A program made the translations under genes and the position numbers. Under the pieces are notes generated by a model, which did no database searches, was not told where the DNA came from, and saw nothing but the letters and a program-made list of their open reading frames with translations. From a bacterium (GTDB lineage Bacteria > Ratteibacteria > UBA8468 > B48-G9 > JAFGKM01): 25,344 nucleotides of DNA. Location: contig DAOOVW010000025.1 of the NCBI GenBank assembly GCA_035370465.1, positions 1 to 25,344 of the forward strand. The letters are read 5' to 3'. Positions 6,259 to 14,212 of this stretch are shown piece after piece. Positions within the stretch are counted from its first letter, which is position 1. Each line of letters begins with the position of its first letter.

Positions 6259-7242
6259 ATGAGTAAAAAAGAAATAATAGAATTTGGGAAAAGAATTATT
6301 GAAATTGAATGTCAGAATCTGGAAAGAGTAAAAGAGAATTTAGGAGATAGTTTTGCTGAGGCAGTTGAAACATTGAAATCATTAGAAGGGAAAGTTGTAA
6401 TAACAGGAATGGGGAAAAGTGGTATTATTGGAAGAAAAATAGTTGGGACATTTGCATCAATCGGAATTTCTTCCATATTTCTTCACCCAGGTGATGCTGT
6501 TCATGGTGACCTTGGAGTTGTTTCTAAAAATGATGTAGTTCTTTTAATTTCAAATAGTGGAGAAACAGATGAACTAATTAGAATTGTCCCATCAATTAAA
6601 AAAATTGGTGCAAAAATTATATCAATAACTGCTACAACAAAATCAACACTTGGACAATATAGCGATATAGTAATTGAAACAGGAGAAATAACAGAAGCAG
6701 ATAATTTTGGAATAATTCCATCTTCAAGTACAACCACTGCTCTTGTAATAGGAGATGCATTATCTTTAACTATTATGAACATAAAAAATATTAAAAAGCA
6801 GGACTTTGCATTTTTTCATCCAGCAGGGAATCTCGGAAAAAGGTTAATGTTAAGGGTTAAAGATATTATGCAAACAGGAGAAAATATTCCAATAGTTGAT
6901 GAGAACAGGACACTTATTGATGGTATAAAAGAAATAAATAGAAAAAATTTGGGCTTTACACTTGCAATTAACAAAAATAACTGTTTAACAGGTATAATAA
7001 CCGATGGAGATATAAGAAGATTACTTGCAAAAGACATAGATATTACGAAATTAAAAATTAAAGAGGTAATGATTAAAAACCCAAAAACAATTGATGAAGA
7101 TATTCTGGCTGTAAAAGCAATGGAAATTATGGAAAAGTACGAAATTACGGCACTACCAATAGTTGATGAAAATAAAAAGATAAAAGGAGTGGTTCATTTA
7201 CATGACCTTTTAGGAAAGAAGGAATTTGGAATTGAGTATTAA
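6259..7242 (+). CDS. kdsD: D-arabinose 5-phosphate isomerase
   Basis: This enzyme interconverts ribulose 5-phosphate and arabinose 5-phosphate, supplying the sugar substrate of KdsA. The 327-residue protein has the family architecture: an SIS sugar-isomerase domain (about 1-200) with VITGMGKSGIIGRKI, HPGDAVHGDLG, LISNSGETDE and PSSSTTTALVIGDAL, the HPAGNLGKRL hinge, and two CBS domains (about 205-265 with VKDIMQ...GIITDGDIRRLL, and about 270-325 with KEVMIKNPKTI...VVHLHDLL). The CBS pair is thought to sense nucleotides or sugars. No clear ribosome binding site precedes the ATG. It heads the long operon and its stop overlaps the start of kdsC. Confidence 0.95.
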   Translation: MSKKEIIEFGKRIIEIECQNLERVKENLGDSFAEAVETLKSLEGKVVITGMGKSGIIGRKIVGTFASIGISSIFLHPGDAVHGDLGVVSKNDVVLLISNSGETDELIRIVPSIKKIGAKIISITATTKSTLGQYSDIVIETGEITEADNFGIIPSSSTTTALVIGDALSLTIMNIKNIKKQDFAFFHPAGNLGKRLMLRVKDIMQTGENIPIVDENRTLIDGIKEINRKNLGFTLAINKNNCLTGIITDGDIRRLLAKDIDITKLKIKEVMIKNPKTIDEDILAVKAMEIMEKYEITALPIVDENKKIKGVVHLHDLLGKKEFGIEY

Positions 7243-7738
7243 AAATATAAAAATTTTTATATCTGATGTTGATGGCGTAATGACAGATGGAGGGTTATTT
7301 TATATAAATGATTGCCTTTACAGAAAATTTAATGTAAAGGATGGTATTGGGATAAAAATGCTAAAAATTGTGGGAATAGAGATAGCAATTTTGAGCAGTA
7401 ATGTTTCAGTTCAAACAAAAAATAGGTTTCTATCACTTGGGGTAAATTTGTATTTTGAAGGAATAAAAGAAAAAGATAAATTTATTGAAGGCTTTTTAAA
7501 GGAAAATAATTTACAGTGGGACAATGTATGTTATATGGGTGATGACTTACAGGATATAAAACCTATAAGAAAAGCATCTTTTTCAATATGTCCTTCTGAT
7601 GCAGTTGAAGAAATTAAAGAAATAGTTAATTATGTTTGCAAAAGAAAGGGCGGAGAAGGTGCTTTTAGAGAAGGTGTTGAAAAACTTACAAAAAAAATAG
7701 GAAAATGGGAAAAAATAAAAAAAGAATATTTATTATAA
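7232..7738 (+). CDS. kdsC: KDO 8-phosphate phosphatase
   Basis: KdsC removes the phosphate from KDO 8-phosphate, the step after KdsA. It is a HAD-superfamily enzyme without a cap domain and works as a tetramer in known members. Motif I is SDVDGVMTDGG with both catalytic Asp residues, motif II is the Ser of LSSN, and the acidic motif is YMGDDLQDIKPI; CPSDAVEEIKE and KGGEGAFREGVE are typical of the C-terminal part. I prefer the TTG at 7232 (168 residues, MSIKNIKIFISD), eight bases after GAAGGA (7218-7223), over the TTG at 7226, which is only two bases away from it. The start lies inside the end of kdsD and the end overlaps the next gene, so expression is coupled. Confidence 0.93.
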   Translation: MSIKNIKIFISDVDGVMTDGGLFYINDCLYRKFNVKDGIGIKMLKIVGIEIAILSSNVSVQTKNRFLSLGVNLYFEGIKEKDKFIEGFLKENNLQWDNVCYMGDDLQDIKPIRKASFSICPSDAVEEIKEIVNYVCKRKGGEGAFREGVEKLTKKIGKWEKIKKEYLL

Positions 7739-8268
7739 CAGTTTTGGCATTTTTTTGTATTTTAATTTTACCAGGGTGTAATAGAAAACAGGTAGAAAAT
7801 AAAAAGATTGATGAAAGTCAATTAAAAAAATTTTCTTTTAAACAATTTTCTGAAAATTTTAATTTAACAATAATTGGAGAAGGAGCAGAAATAAATGAAA
7901 AAGATATAAAAGTAAATAGTCCATCTTTTTATATAAAAGGTGAGACAGACATTATAGAAATAAAAACAGGAAAAGAAGGAACTGCTGAGATAACAATACA
8001 GCCAGAAAACAAACAAATTCAAAATGTAGTTTTTACTGGAAATATAAAAATTACGCAAAAAGATAAAGTAAGCGGGAAAATAATAATGGAAGCAGAATGC
8101 GGTAAATTAACATATAATGATATGGCTAAAGAAATGATTATGGAAATTTCACCTGTAATAAAAAGAGAAAACAATATTTTTTCTGGAGAAAAAATTTATT
8201 ACTTTTTAGAAAAGAACACTTTACAAATAAAAGGAAATGTAAATGTTAAAATTATTCCTGAAAAATAG
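7705..8268 (+). CDS. lptC: LptC-like LPS export lipoprotein
   Basis: LptC anchors the periplasmic part of the LPS transport bridge at the inner membrane. This 187-residue protein begins with a basic and hydrophobic signal (MGKNKKRIFIITVLAFFCIL) and a lipobox LPGC with Cys25, so it is probably a lipoprotein rather than a transmembrane-anchored protein like E. coli LptC (191 residues). The rest consists of alternating short beta strands (FSENFNLTIIGEGAEI, SPSFYIKGETDIIEI, GKIIMEAECGKLTYN, NNIFSGEKIYYFLEKNT) fitting the OstA/LptC jellyroll. Sequence identity alone is weak; the position right after kdsC, as in the E. coli kdsD-kdsC-lptC order, is the stronger argument. It could instead be an LptA-like protein. 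It overlaps kdsC by 34 bases. Confidence 0.7.
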   Translation: MGKNKKRIFIITVLAFFCILILPGCNRKQVENKKIDESQLKKFSFKQFSENFNLTIIGEGAEINEKDIKVNSPSFYIKGETDIIEIKTGKEGTAEITIQPENKQIQNVVFTGNIKITQKDKVSGKIIMEAECGKLTYNDMAKEMIMEISPVIKRENNIFSGEKIYYFLEKNTLQIKGNVNVKIIPEK

Positions 8269-9217
8269 TTTTATTTTTTGGTTTCTTATAAGTGGAATTT
8301 TTTGTTCTGCTGAAAATATTACTATAGGAAAATATAACAATTGTTCATCAGATGAAGTTAAAAAAGCACCTTATTCTGGAAACATATATATTAAAGAATC
8401 TCAAAATAAATATATAATTTTAGATATTGATGAATATCTTTCTGGTGTTCTTTCAGGAGAAATTGGTGAGGATTTCCCTTATGAAGCACTTAAAGCGCAG
8501 GCAGTTGTTTCAAGGACATATTTACTTTTCACATCAAAAAAAAATAAACAAAATGGGCTTTCCTATGATATAGAGAACTCAATTTATAACCAGGTCTATA
8601 AAGTATGTAATAGTCAAAAAATAAGAAATGCAGTTGATGAGACAAAGGACGAGATTTTAACTTTTAATGGAGAAATTGTAGAAGTCTTTTTTCATGCCTG
8701 TTGTGGAGGCAAAACTACTTCACCCTCATCTGTTTGGGGAGGAAATTATAATGGTAGTATAAATGGTATAATAGATGATTATTGTAAAGGAACACCATAT
8801 TATTCATGGGAAAAGAAATATAGTAGCGATTATTTATCCGATATTTTCGGATTATATAATATAGATAAAATTGAAATTGTAGAAAAAGATGCATCTGGAA
8901 GAGTAAAAAATTTGAATTTAATTACAAAGGGTGGTAGAGTAATACAATTATCCGGACATAAATTTAGATTACAAATAAATTCAGCAACGAATGTATACTT
9001 TGAAAATCCATTACTTCTTCCGAGTACCATGTTTGATGTTGAAAAAAAAGATAATGATTTTATTTTTAGAGGGTATGGATATGGTCATGGAGTTGGACTA
9101 TGTCAGTGGGGAGCAAAAAAGATGGCAGAAAGTGGAAAAAATTACAGAGAAATATTAAAATTCTTTTTTTCAGATATGGAAATCATATCATTGGGAGGGG
9201 GAGAAAATGAAAATTAA
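8243..9217 (+). CDS. SpoIID/LytB-domain peptidoglycan hydrolase, secreted
   Basis: SpoIID-type enzymes are lytic transglycosylases acting on glycan strands from which the stem peptides have been removed, and are found well beyond spore formers. The 324-residue protein has a signal peptide (MLKLFLKNSFIFWFLISG, cleavage near CSA-E), then the SpoIID core: YLSGVLSGEIGEDFPYEALK with Glu73 at the place of the catalytic Glu, AQAVVSRTYLL, VFFHACCGGKTT, and the C-terminal GYGYGHGVGLCQWGAKKMAE with the conserved His and Gln residues, ending FFFSDMEI. All landmark motifs are intact. It overlaps the lipoprotein gene by 26 bases and hpf by 11 bases, so it is a real member of the LPS/hpf/pts operon. A role in cell-wall remodelling linked to envelope growth is inference. 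Confidence 0.88.
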   Translation: MLKLFLKNSFIFWFLISGIFCSAENITIGKYNNCSSDEVKKAPYSGNIYIKESQNKYIILDIDEYLSGVLSGEIGEDFPYEALKAQAVVSRTYLLFTSKKNKQNGLSYDIENSIYNQVYKVCNSQKIRNAVDETKDEILTFNGEIVEVFFHACCGGKTTSPSSVWGGNYNGSINGIIDDYCKGTPYYSWEKKYSSDYLSDIFGLYNIDKIEIVEKDASGRVKNLNLITKGGRVIQLSGHKFRLQINSATNVYFENPLLLPSTMFDVEKKDNDFIFRGYGYGHGVGLCQWGAKKMAESGKNYREILKFFFSDMEIISLGGGENEN

Positions 9218-9500
9218 TATACATTCAAATATAGAATTAGATGATAAATTTCAAGAGTACTTAAATAAAAAAGTTGAAAAATTAGAAAAGTTTATTTTTG
9301 ATGAAGGTAATGCAGATATTTATATAAAAAAAGATGGTCCATTTTATATTTCTGAAATTGATATAAAAACAAAAAAGCATACTATTTTCTTGAAAGAAAA
9401 AGAGAAAAATATATCTAAATGTATAGACTTTCTAATTGACAAAACAAAAAGAAAATTGGCACAATTACACGATATAGTTATTGACAGAAGCAAAAAATAA
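9207..9500 (+). CDS. hpf: Ribosome hibernation-promoting factor (short HPF/RaiA type)
   Basis: HPF binds the decoding centre of idle 30S subunits and, with other factors, dimerises or silences ribosomes. This is a short-form protein of 97 residues: MKINIHSNIELDDKFQEYLN at the N-terminus, KKVEKLEKFI, beta strands DIYIKKDGPFYISEIDIK, and a second helix with CIDFLIDKTKRKLAQLHD rich in lysine for rRNA contact. No long C-terminal dimerisation domain is present. A very strong GGAGGGGGAG ribosome binding site (about 9193-9202) is embedded in the end of the spoIID gene. hpf directly before ptsN is the same order as in the E. coli rpoN operon. Confidence 0.9.
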   Translation: MKINIHSNIELDDKFQEYLNKKVEKLEKFIFDEGNADIYIKKDGPFYISEIDIKTKKHTIFLKEKEKNISKCIDFLIDKTKRKLAQLHDIVIDRSKK

Positions 9501-9535
9501 GGTCATATTAAAAGAATCCAAAAGGAGGAGAAAAA

Positions 9536-10009
9536 ATGAAAATAACTGATTTTCTTGATAAAAGATGTGTTATAATCGGAATGAGAAGTAGAACAAAAAA
9601 AGAAGCAATAAAAGAACTACTTACAAAATTGAAAGAAAATGGATTTATTAAGGATGAAAAAGAAATACTTGAAACAGTTATGGAAAGAGAAAAATTAGGC
9701 TCAACAGGAATAGGACAGGGAATTGCTGTCCCTCATGCTAAAAGTGACCAGATTGAAAATCTTGTTGCTGCCCTTGGTATTTCAAAAACAGGAATTGATT
9801 TCAATTCCTTAGATGGAGAACAAGTCAACATTGTCTTTCTCGTTCTTGCTCCCACTAAATCTGTTGGACTGCATCTTAAAGCACTTGCAAAGATTGCAAG
9901 ATTGTTAAAAGACAGGGTCTTCAGAAATGCTTTGAAAGATGCTCAATCCCCAGAAGAAATAATTGATTTAATAAAAGAAGATGAACAAAAACTTAATAAT
10001 GTAGGATAA
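9536..10009 (+). CDS. ptsN: PTS IIA domain protein (PtsN/EIIA-Ntr type)
   Basis: A single-domain IIA protein of the fructose/nitrogen class, 157 residues. The phosphorylated His is His67 in the motif GIAVPHAKSD; other family marks are LTKLKENGFIKD, MEREKLGSTGIGQG, FLVLAPTKSVGLHLKALAKI and RLLKDRVFRNAL. Free-standing IIA-Ntr proteins are regulators rather than sugar carriers: their phosphorylation state controls other proteins such as potassium transport and sensor kinases. AAAGGAGGAG at 9521-9530 is a strong ribosome binding site. Position after hpf and before ptsI supports the PtsN reading; fructose-type IIA from a permease is less likely since no IIB or IIC is nearby. Confidence 0.88.
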   Translation: MKITDFLDKRCVIIGMRSRTKKEAIKELLTKLKENGFIKDEKEILETVMEREKLGSTGIGQGIAVPHAKSDQIENLVAALGISKTGIDFNSLDGEQVNIVFLVLAPTKSVGLHLKALAKIARLLKDRVFRNALKDAQSPEEIIDLIKEDEQKLNNVG

Positions 10010-10053
10010 AATTTTCTTCCTGTTATAAAAATTTTTATAAGGACTTGAAATAT

Positions 10054-11763
10054 ATGGAAAAATTAAAAGGAATTGGTGTCTTTTCCGATATAGTATTTGG
10101 GAAAGGCTTTGTCTGGAAAAATTTTTTTCTTTTGTCTCAGGAATACAAAATTCCCAAAAAAGATATTAAAGAAGAAATAAATAAATTGGATGAAGCAATT
10201 AAAAAAACAATTGAAGAAATTACTGCATTAAAAAAAAACTTAGAAGAAAGTATAGGAAAAGAATATGCAGATATATTCAACTTTCATCTTTCTATTCTTC
10301 AAGATAAAAATTTAAGAGATGAAACTGTAAAAATAATAAAAGAAGAACAACTTAATGTTGAAAGTTCTCTAAAAAAAGTAATTTTTAAATTAGGTGAAAT
10401 ATTTGGAAAAAGTGAAAAGGACTTTCTTAAAGATAGAAGAAGGGATATTCTTGATGTTGTTGAAAAAATTGTTTCAAATTTAAAAGATATACCCTCTATG
10501 AAAGTTATTGGCGAAGGAGAAATAATTGTTGCAGATGACTTATCACCATCTCAAATTGTAGCTCTCAACAGAAAACTTGTAAAAGGTATTGTTACTGACA
10601 TAGGAAGTGAAACATCCCATATTGCAATTATGGTAAGGGCACTTGAAATTCCATCTGTTATTGGTGTAGGAGAAGCAACTAAAGTAATAAAAACAGGTGA
10701 TGGACTAATTGTGGATGGGGAAGAAGGAATAGTTATAGTGAACCCAACCAACCAGGTAATAAATGAGTATAAAAAGAAAAAAGAGGAATTGAAGAAGAAA
10801 AGGAAAAAAATATCACTTTTAAAAAATTTAAAATGTAAAACAAAAGATAGAAAAGAAATAAAATTATTCGCTAATATTGCATTTCCTGAAGAAATCATTG
10901 TAGCAGAAAAAAATGGATATGATGGAATCGGTCTTTATAGAACAGAATATCTTTATATCAATAGAAAAAATTTACCGGATGAAGAAGAGCAATTTTATGC
11001 CTATAAAAATATTGCAGAAAGAGTTAAAAATAAACCAGTAATAATAAGAACAATAGATATAGGAGGAGATAAAATTCTTCCAGGTATCTTTGAAAAAAAA
11101 GAAACAAACCCATTTTTAGGGTGGAGAGGAATAAGATTTTGTTTGGACAGAAGAGATATATTTGAAACACAAATAAAAGCAATTTTGCGTGCTTCGGTTT
11201 ATGGAGAAATTAAAATTATGTTTCCAATGGTTGCAACATTAGAAGAAGTAATTGAGGGGAAAAAAGTAATAGAAGATGTGAAAAAGAAATTAAAAAGAGA
11301 AAATAAAAAATTTAAAGAAATAGAATTAGGAACAATGATTGAAATACCATCTGCTGCTTTAATTTCTGATAAACTTGCAAAAGAAGTGGATTTTTTCTCT
11401 ATTGGTTCTAATGACCTTATTCAATTTACTCTTGCAGTTGATAGGTTAAATGAAAAAATTACTCATCTTTATCAGCCCTGCCACCCATCTGTTTTAAAAA
11501 TGGTTAAATTAACAATTGAAAATGCAGAGAAAAACAAAATTCAAGTAGGAATATGCGGTGAAATGGCTTCCATACCTGATATCGCCTGTCTACTCGTTGG
11601 TATGGGAATTGATGAATTAAGTATGGCTCCTATTTCAATACCACTGGTAAAAGAAAAACTTATAAATAAAAAATATCAGGACTTAAAGGAAATATCAGAA
11701 GAGGTTTTTAAATTTAATACAAATAATGAAATTATAAATTTCTTAAAAGAGGAATTAAAATAA
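10054..11763 (+). CDS. ptsI: Phosphoenolpyruvate-protein phosphotransferase, enzyme I
   Basis: Enzyme I takes phosphate from phosphoenolpyruvate and starts the PTS relay. I choose the ATG at 10054 (569 residues, MEKLKGIGVFSD), ten bases after AAGGA (10039-10043), over a TTG at 10045 that is one base away. Domains: the N-terminal helical HPr-binding part (about 25-140), the swivelling phosphohistidine domain with DIGSETSHIAIMVRALEIPS, where His189 is the phosphorylated residue, a basic linker, and the C-terminal PEP-binding barrel (about 250-569) with GLYRTEYLY, RTIDIGGDK, NPFLGWRGIRFCL, FSIGSNDLIQFTLAVDR and the active-site GICGEMAS. It lacks the GAF domain of PtsP. No HPr gene is in the window. 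Confidence 0.95.
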   Translation: MEKLKGIGVFSDIVFGKGFVWKNFFLLSQEYKIPKKDIKEEINKLDEAIKKTIEEITALKKNLEESIGKEYADIFNFHLSILQDKNLRDETVKIIKEEQLNVESSLKKVIFKLGEIFGKSEKDFLKDRRRDILDVVEKIVSNLKDIPSMKVIGEGEIIVADDLSPSQIVALNRKLVKGIVTDIGSETSHIAIMVRALEIPSVIGVGEATKVIKTGDGLIVDGEEGIVIVNPTNQVINEYKKKKEELKKKRKKISLLKNLKCKTKDRKEIKLFANIAFPEEIIVAEKNGYDGIGLYRTEYLYINRKNLPDEEEQFYAYKNIAERVKNKPVIIRTIDIGGDKILPGIFEKKETNPFLGWRGIRFCLDRRDIFETQIKAILRASVYGEIKIMFPMVATLEEVIEGKKVIEDVKKKLKRENKKFKEIELGTMIEIPSAALISDKLAKEVDFFSIGSNDLIQFTLAVDRLNEKITHLYQPCHPSVLKMVKLTIENAEKNKIQVGICGEMASIPDIACLLVGMGIDELSMAPISIPLVKEKLINKKYQDLKEISEEVFKFNTNNEIINFLKEELK

Positions 11764-11778
11764 GGGGGAAAACAAAAA

Positions 11779-12813
11779 ATGATTGAAAAAGAGATAAAGA
11801 AAATTGATAAATCAAATATGCGTGATTTACTTATAAAATTTGGAGAGCATTGTATAAGTGGATATTCTCTTCTTCCCTCATTTATTCCTGAAAACATAAA
11901 ATTTAACAAAATTATTTATTGCGGGATGGGCGGTTCTGCTATAAGTGGTGATATATTAAAATTTATTGTTGAAAAACATTCTCATATTCCTTTTGCAATA
12001 AGTAGAGATTACGATATACCTTCTTTTGCTGATAATGAAACAATTGTATTTATAACAAGTTATTCTGGAAATACAGAAGAAACTATTTCCACTTTTACAC
12101 AGGCAATTGAAAAAAAAGCAAATACTTTTATTATTTCAAGCAATGGGGAATTAGAAAAATTATCAGTGGAAAAAAATTTACCATTTATAAAAATTCCTTC
12201 TGGGATGCCTCCAAGATGTGCTTTTGGATATTTGTTTTTTGCATCTTACAGAATATTACAACAATTTGGTCTCCTTCCAGAAATTGAGAAAAAACTTTTT
12301 CAAAAAATTGATGAAATTGTCAAATCATTTTCAGAGACAGAGAATAATTATGCTATTACCATAGCAAAAAAAATCCATAATAAAGTTCCTATTCTCTATT
12401 CGGATAATTTTATATTTGGATGCCTTTTGAGATGGAAAACACAAATTGCTGAGAATTCAAAAGCATTTTCATTTATAAATGTTTTCCCTGAAATGAATCA
12501 TAATGAGATTATGTCTTTTCATTTTCCAGTGTGGTTCTTAAAGAAAATTATATGTTTATTTTTCATACATAATGAAGAAAATAATAGAACTAAAAAAAGA
12601 TTTGAAATAACAGAAAAAATAATACAGGGAAAAGGAATTGAGACATTAAAAGTTGAAGGAAAAGGTAATTCACTTATAGAAAAAATGCTTTATTTTGTAA
12701 TTCTTGGTGATTGGGTAAGTTATTATCTTTCTCTTTTAAATAAAATAGACCCAACTGAAATAAAAGAAATAATATATTTAAAAGACCAATTAAAAGGAGG
12801 AAAGTTTGAGTAA
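11779..12813 (+). CDS. Bifunctional phosphoglucose/phosphomannose isomerase (SIS domain)
   Basis: These enzymes interconvert fructose 6-phosphate with glucose 6-phosphate and mannose 6-phosphate, and were first described in archaea and some bacteria. The 344-residue protein has two SIS lobes: the first with IIYCGMGGSAISGDILK, SRDYDIPSFAD and ITSYSGNTEETIST, then IPSGMPPRCAFGYLF; the second with VPILYSDNFIFG, RWKTQIAENSKAFSF and the catalytic-base motif PEMNHNEIMSF. The C-terminus (WVSYYLSLLNKIDPTEIKEI) is the usual PGI/PMI ending. GGGGGAA ahead of the ATG is the ribosome binding site. Sitting after ptsI, it could supply hexose phosphates for surface sugars or glycolysis; which of the two activities dominates cannot be read from sequence. 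Confidence 0.88.
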   Translation: MIEKEIKKIDKSNMRDLLIKFGEHCISGYSLLPSFIPENIKFNKIIYCGMGGSAISGDILKFIVEKHSHIPFAISRDYDIPSFADNETIVFITSYSGNTEETISTFTQAIEKKANTFIISSNGELEKLSVEKNLPFIKIPSGMPPRCAFGYLFFASYRILQQFGLLPEIEKKLFQKIDEIVKSFSETENNYAITIAKKIHNKVPILYSDNFIFGCLLRWKTQIAENSKAFSFINVFPEMNHNEIMSFHFPVWFLKKIICLFFIHNEENNRTKKRFEITEKIIQGKGIETLKVEGKGNSLIEKMLYFVILGDWVSYYLSLLNKIDPTEIKEIIYLKDQLKGGKFE

Positions 12814-13945
12814 AACATTTTTATTTACATCTGAATCAGTAACCGAAGGACATCCGGATAAAATATGTGACCAGGTATCTGATACAATACTTGATGAGGT
12901 ATTAAGTCAGGATAAAAATGGAAGGGTCGCATGTGAAACACTTACAACAAGAGGATTAATTTTTGTTGCAGGAGAAATTTCAACAAGGGGTTATGTTGAA
13001 ATTCCATTTCTGGTAAAAAATATTCTTAAAGATATTGGTTATATAGAACCATCTTTTGGTTTTTACTATGATTCAATTGGAATTATAACTTCCATTCAAG
13101 AACAATCTCCCAATATAGCAATTGGTGTTAATAAAGGAGGAGCAGGAGACCAGGGAATGATGTTTGGATATGCAACAAATGAAACTCCTGAATTGATGCC
13201 TCTTCCAATAATTCTTGCTCATAAACTTACAAAACGGCTTGCAGAAGTGAGAAAGAAGAAGATTGTTGATTATTTAAGACCTGATGGAAAATCACAGGTA
13301 ACTATTAAATATGAAAATGAAATACCAAAAACAGTTGAATGTGTTGTTTTATCTGCTCAACACAATCCTGAAATTTCTCATAAAAAGATAGTAGATGACT
13401 TAACTGAAACTGTTATAAATGATATAATACCTAATGAAATTCGCAGTAAGAAAACGAAAATTTTTATAAATCCAACAGGTATTTTTTCAATAGGTGGACC
13501 TATTGCTGATACTGGTGTAACTGGAAGAAAAATTATAGTTGATACTTATGGTGGAGTTGGCAGTCATGGAGGAGGATGTTTCTCAGGGAAAGACCCGACA
13601 AAAGTTGATAGGTCTGCTTCTTATTGTGCGAGATACCTTGCAAAAAATATAGTCGCAAGTGGTATTGCCAAAAGATGTGAAATACAACTTGCCTATGTAA
13701 TTGGTTTAAAACAACCTGTCTCAATAATGGTAAATACATACAATACAGGAATTATCCCAGAAGAAAAAATATCAAAAATTATTAGAGAAAATTTCGACCT
13801 ATCTCCTGCTGGTATTATCAAAAAATTTGACTTATTAAGACCAATTTATAGAAAAACAGCGTGTTATGGACACTTTGGAAGAGAAGAGAAAGAATTTAAA
13901 TGGGAATATATAGATAGTGTTGATATGTTTAAAAAAAGTGCTTAG
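12806..13945 (+). CDS. metK: S-adenosylmethionine synthetase
   Basis: MetK makes S-adenosylmethionine from methionine and ATP. The 379-residue protein has all three domains and signature motifs: FTSESVTEGHPDKICDQVSD, EISTRGYVEIP, the loop GVNKGGAGDQGMMFGYA, LRPDGKSQVT, and near the C-terminus GGPIADTGVTGRKIIVDTYG, the glycine-rich GGGCFSGKDPTKVDRSASY. The start is a TTG at 12806, five bases after AAAGGAGG (12793-12800), and overlaps the end of the isomerase gene by eight bases. The gene for S-adenosylhomocysteinase follows after a 267-base gap, so two enzymes of the SAM cycle are neighbours. No SAM riboswitch is possible here because the gene has no leader of its own. Confidence 0.97.
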   Translation: MSKTFLFTSESVTEGHPDKICDQVSDTILDEVLSQDKNGRVACETLTTRGLIFVAGEISTRGYVEIPFLVKNILKDIGYIEPSFGFYYDSIGIITSIQEQSPNIAIGVNKGGAGDQGMMFGYATNETPELMPLPIILAHKLTKRLAEVRKKKIVDYLRPDGKSQVTIKYENEIPKTVECVVLSAQHNPEISHKKIVDDLTETVINDIIPNEIRSKKTKIFINPTGIFSIGGPIADTGVTGRKIIVDTYGGVGSHGGGCFSGKDPTKVDRSASYCARYLAKNIVASGIAKRCEIQLAYVIGLKQPVSIMVNTYNTGIIPEEKISKIIRENFDLSPAGIIKKFDLLRPIYRKTACYGHFGREEKEFKWEYIDSVDMFKKSA

Positions 13946-13982
13946 ACAACTTATGTTGACTGAAAGTAGCGGTAGTAAGAAT

Positions 13983-14035
13983 AAATTTAAAATTGAAAGT
14001 GTAAAAGTTAAAATTACAACATAAAATTTAAAACT
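13983..14035 (+). repeat. AT-rich dispersed repeat, third copy
   Basis: The stretch AATTGAAAGTGTAAAAGTTA followed by AAATTACAACATAAAATTTAA closely matches the repeat at 4398-4440 (shared words AAAATTA-AAC and TAAAATTTAAAA). It lies in the metK-ahcY gap, 40 bases after metK. Function unknown. Confidence 0.5.
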
Positions 14036-14069
14036 TTCGTTTTTGTATTCTATCCGATAAAAAGTTCAC

Positions 14070-14135
14070 CATACAACATGGCAAATCTGACATAGTTCCT
14101 GGCGCACATTACGGACCTGTCCGCTTTCTTTTTGG
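14070..14135. repeat. GC-richer foreign-looking segment with small hairpin
   Basis: Between the AT-rich repeat and ahcY there is a segment with much higher GC than its surroundings that contains the perfect hairpin CGGAC-CT-GTCCG (14112-14123). On the minus strand a short open stretch reads KKKADRSVMCARNYVRFAML, protein-like but unrecognised. It resembles the GC-rich hairpin inserts seen elsewhere in the window. Confidence 0.35.
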
Positions 14136-14212
14136 AGAATATTGAAACACTTTGTGACTATGTGCTTAAATAAGCATTGCTTATGAATATTTATATTTAA
14201 AAAGGAGACCTG

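Noticed and set aside
13946..14212. SAM or SAH riboswitch before ahcY
   Set aside because: I looked for the conserved cores of the known SAM/SAH riboswitches and saw none; the gap is filled by repeats.
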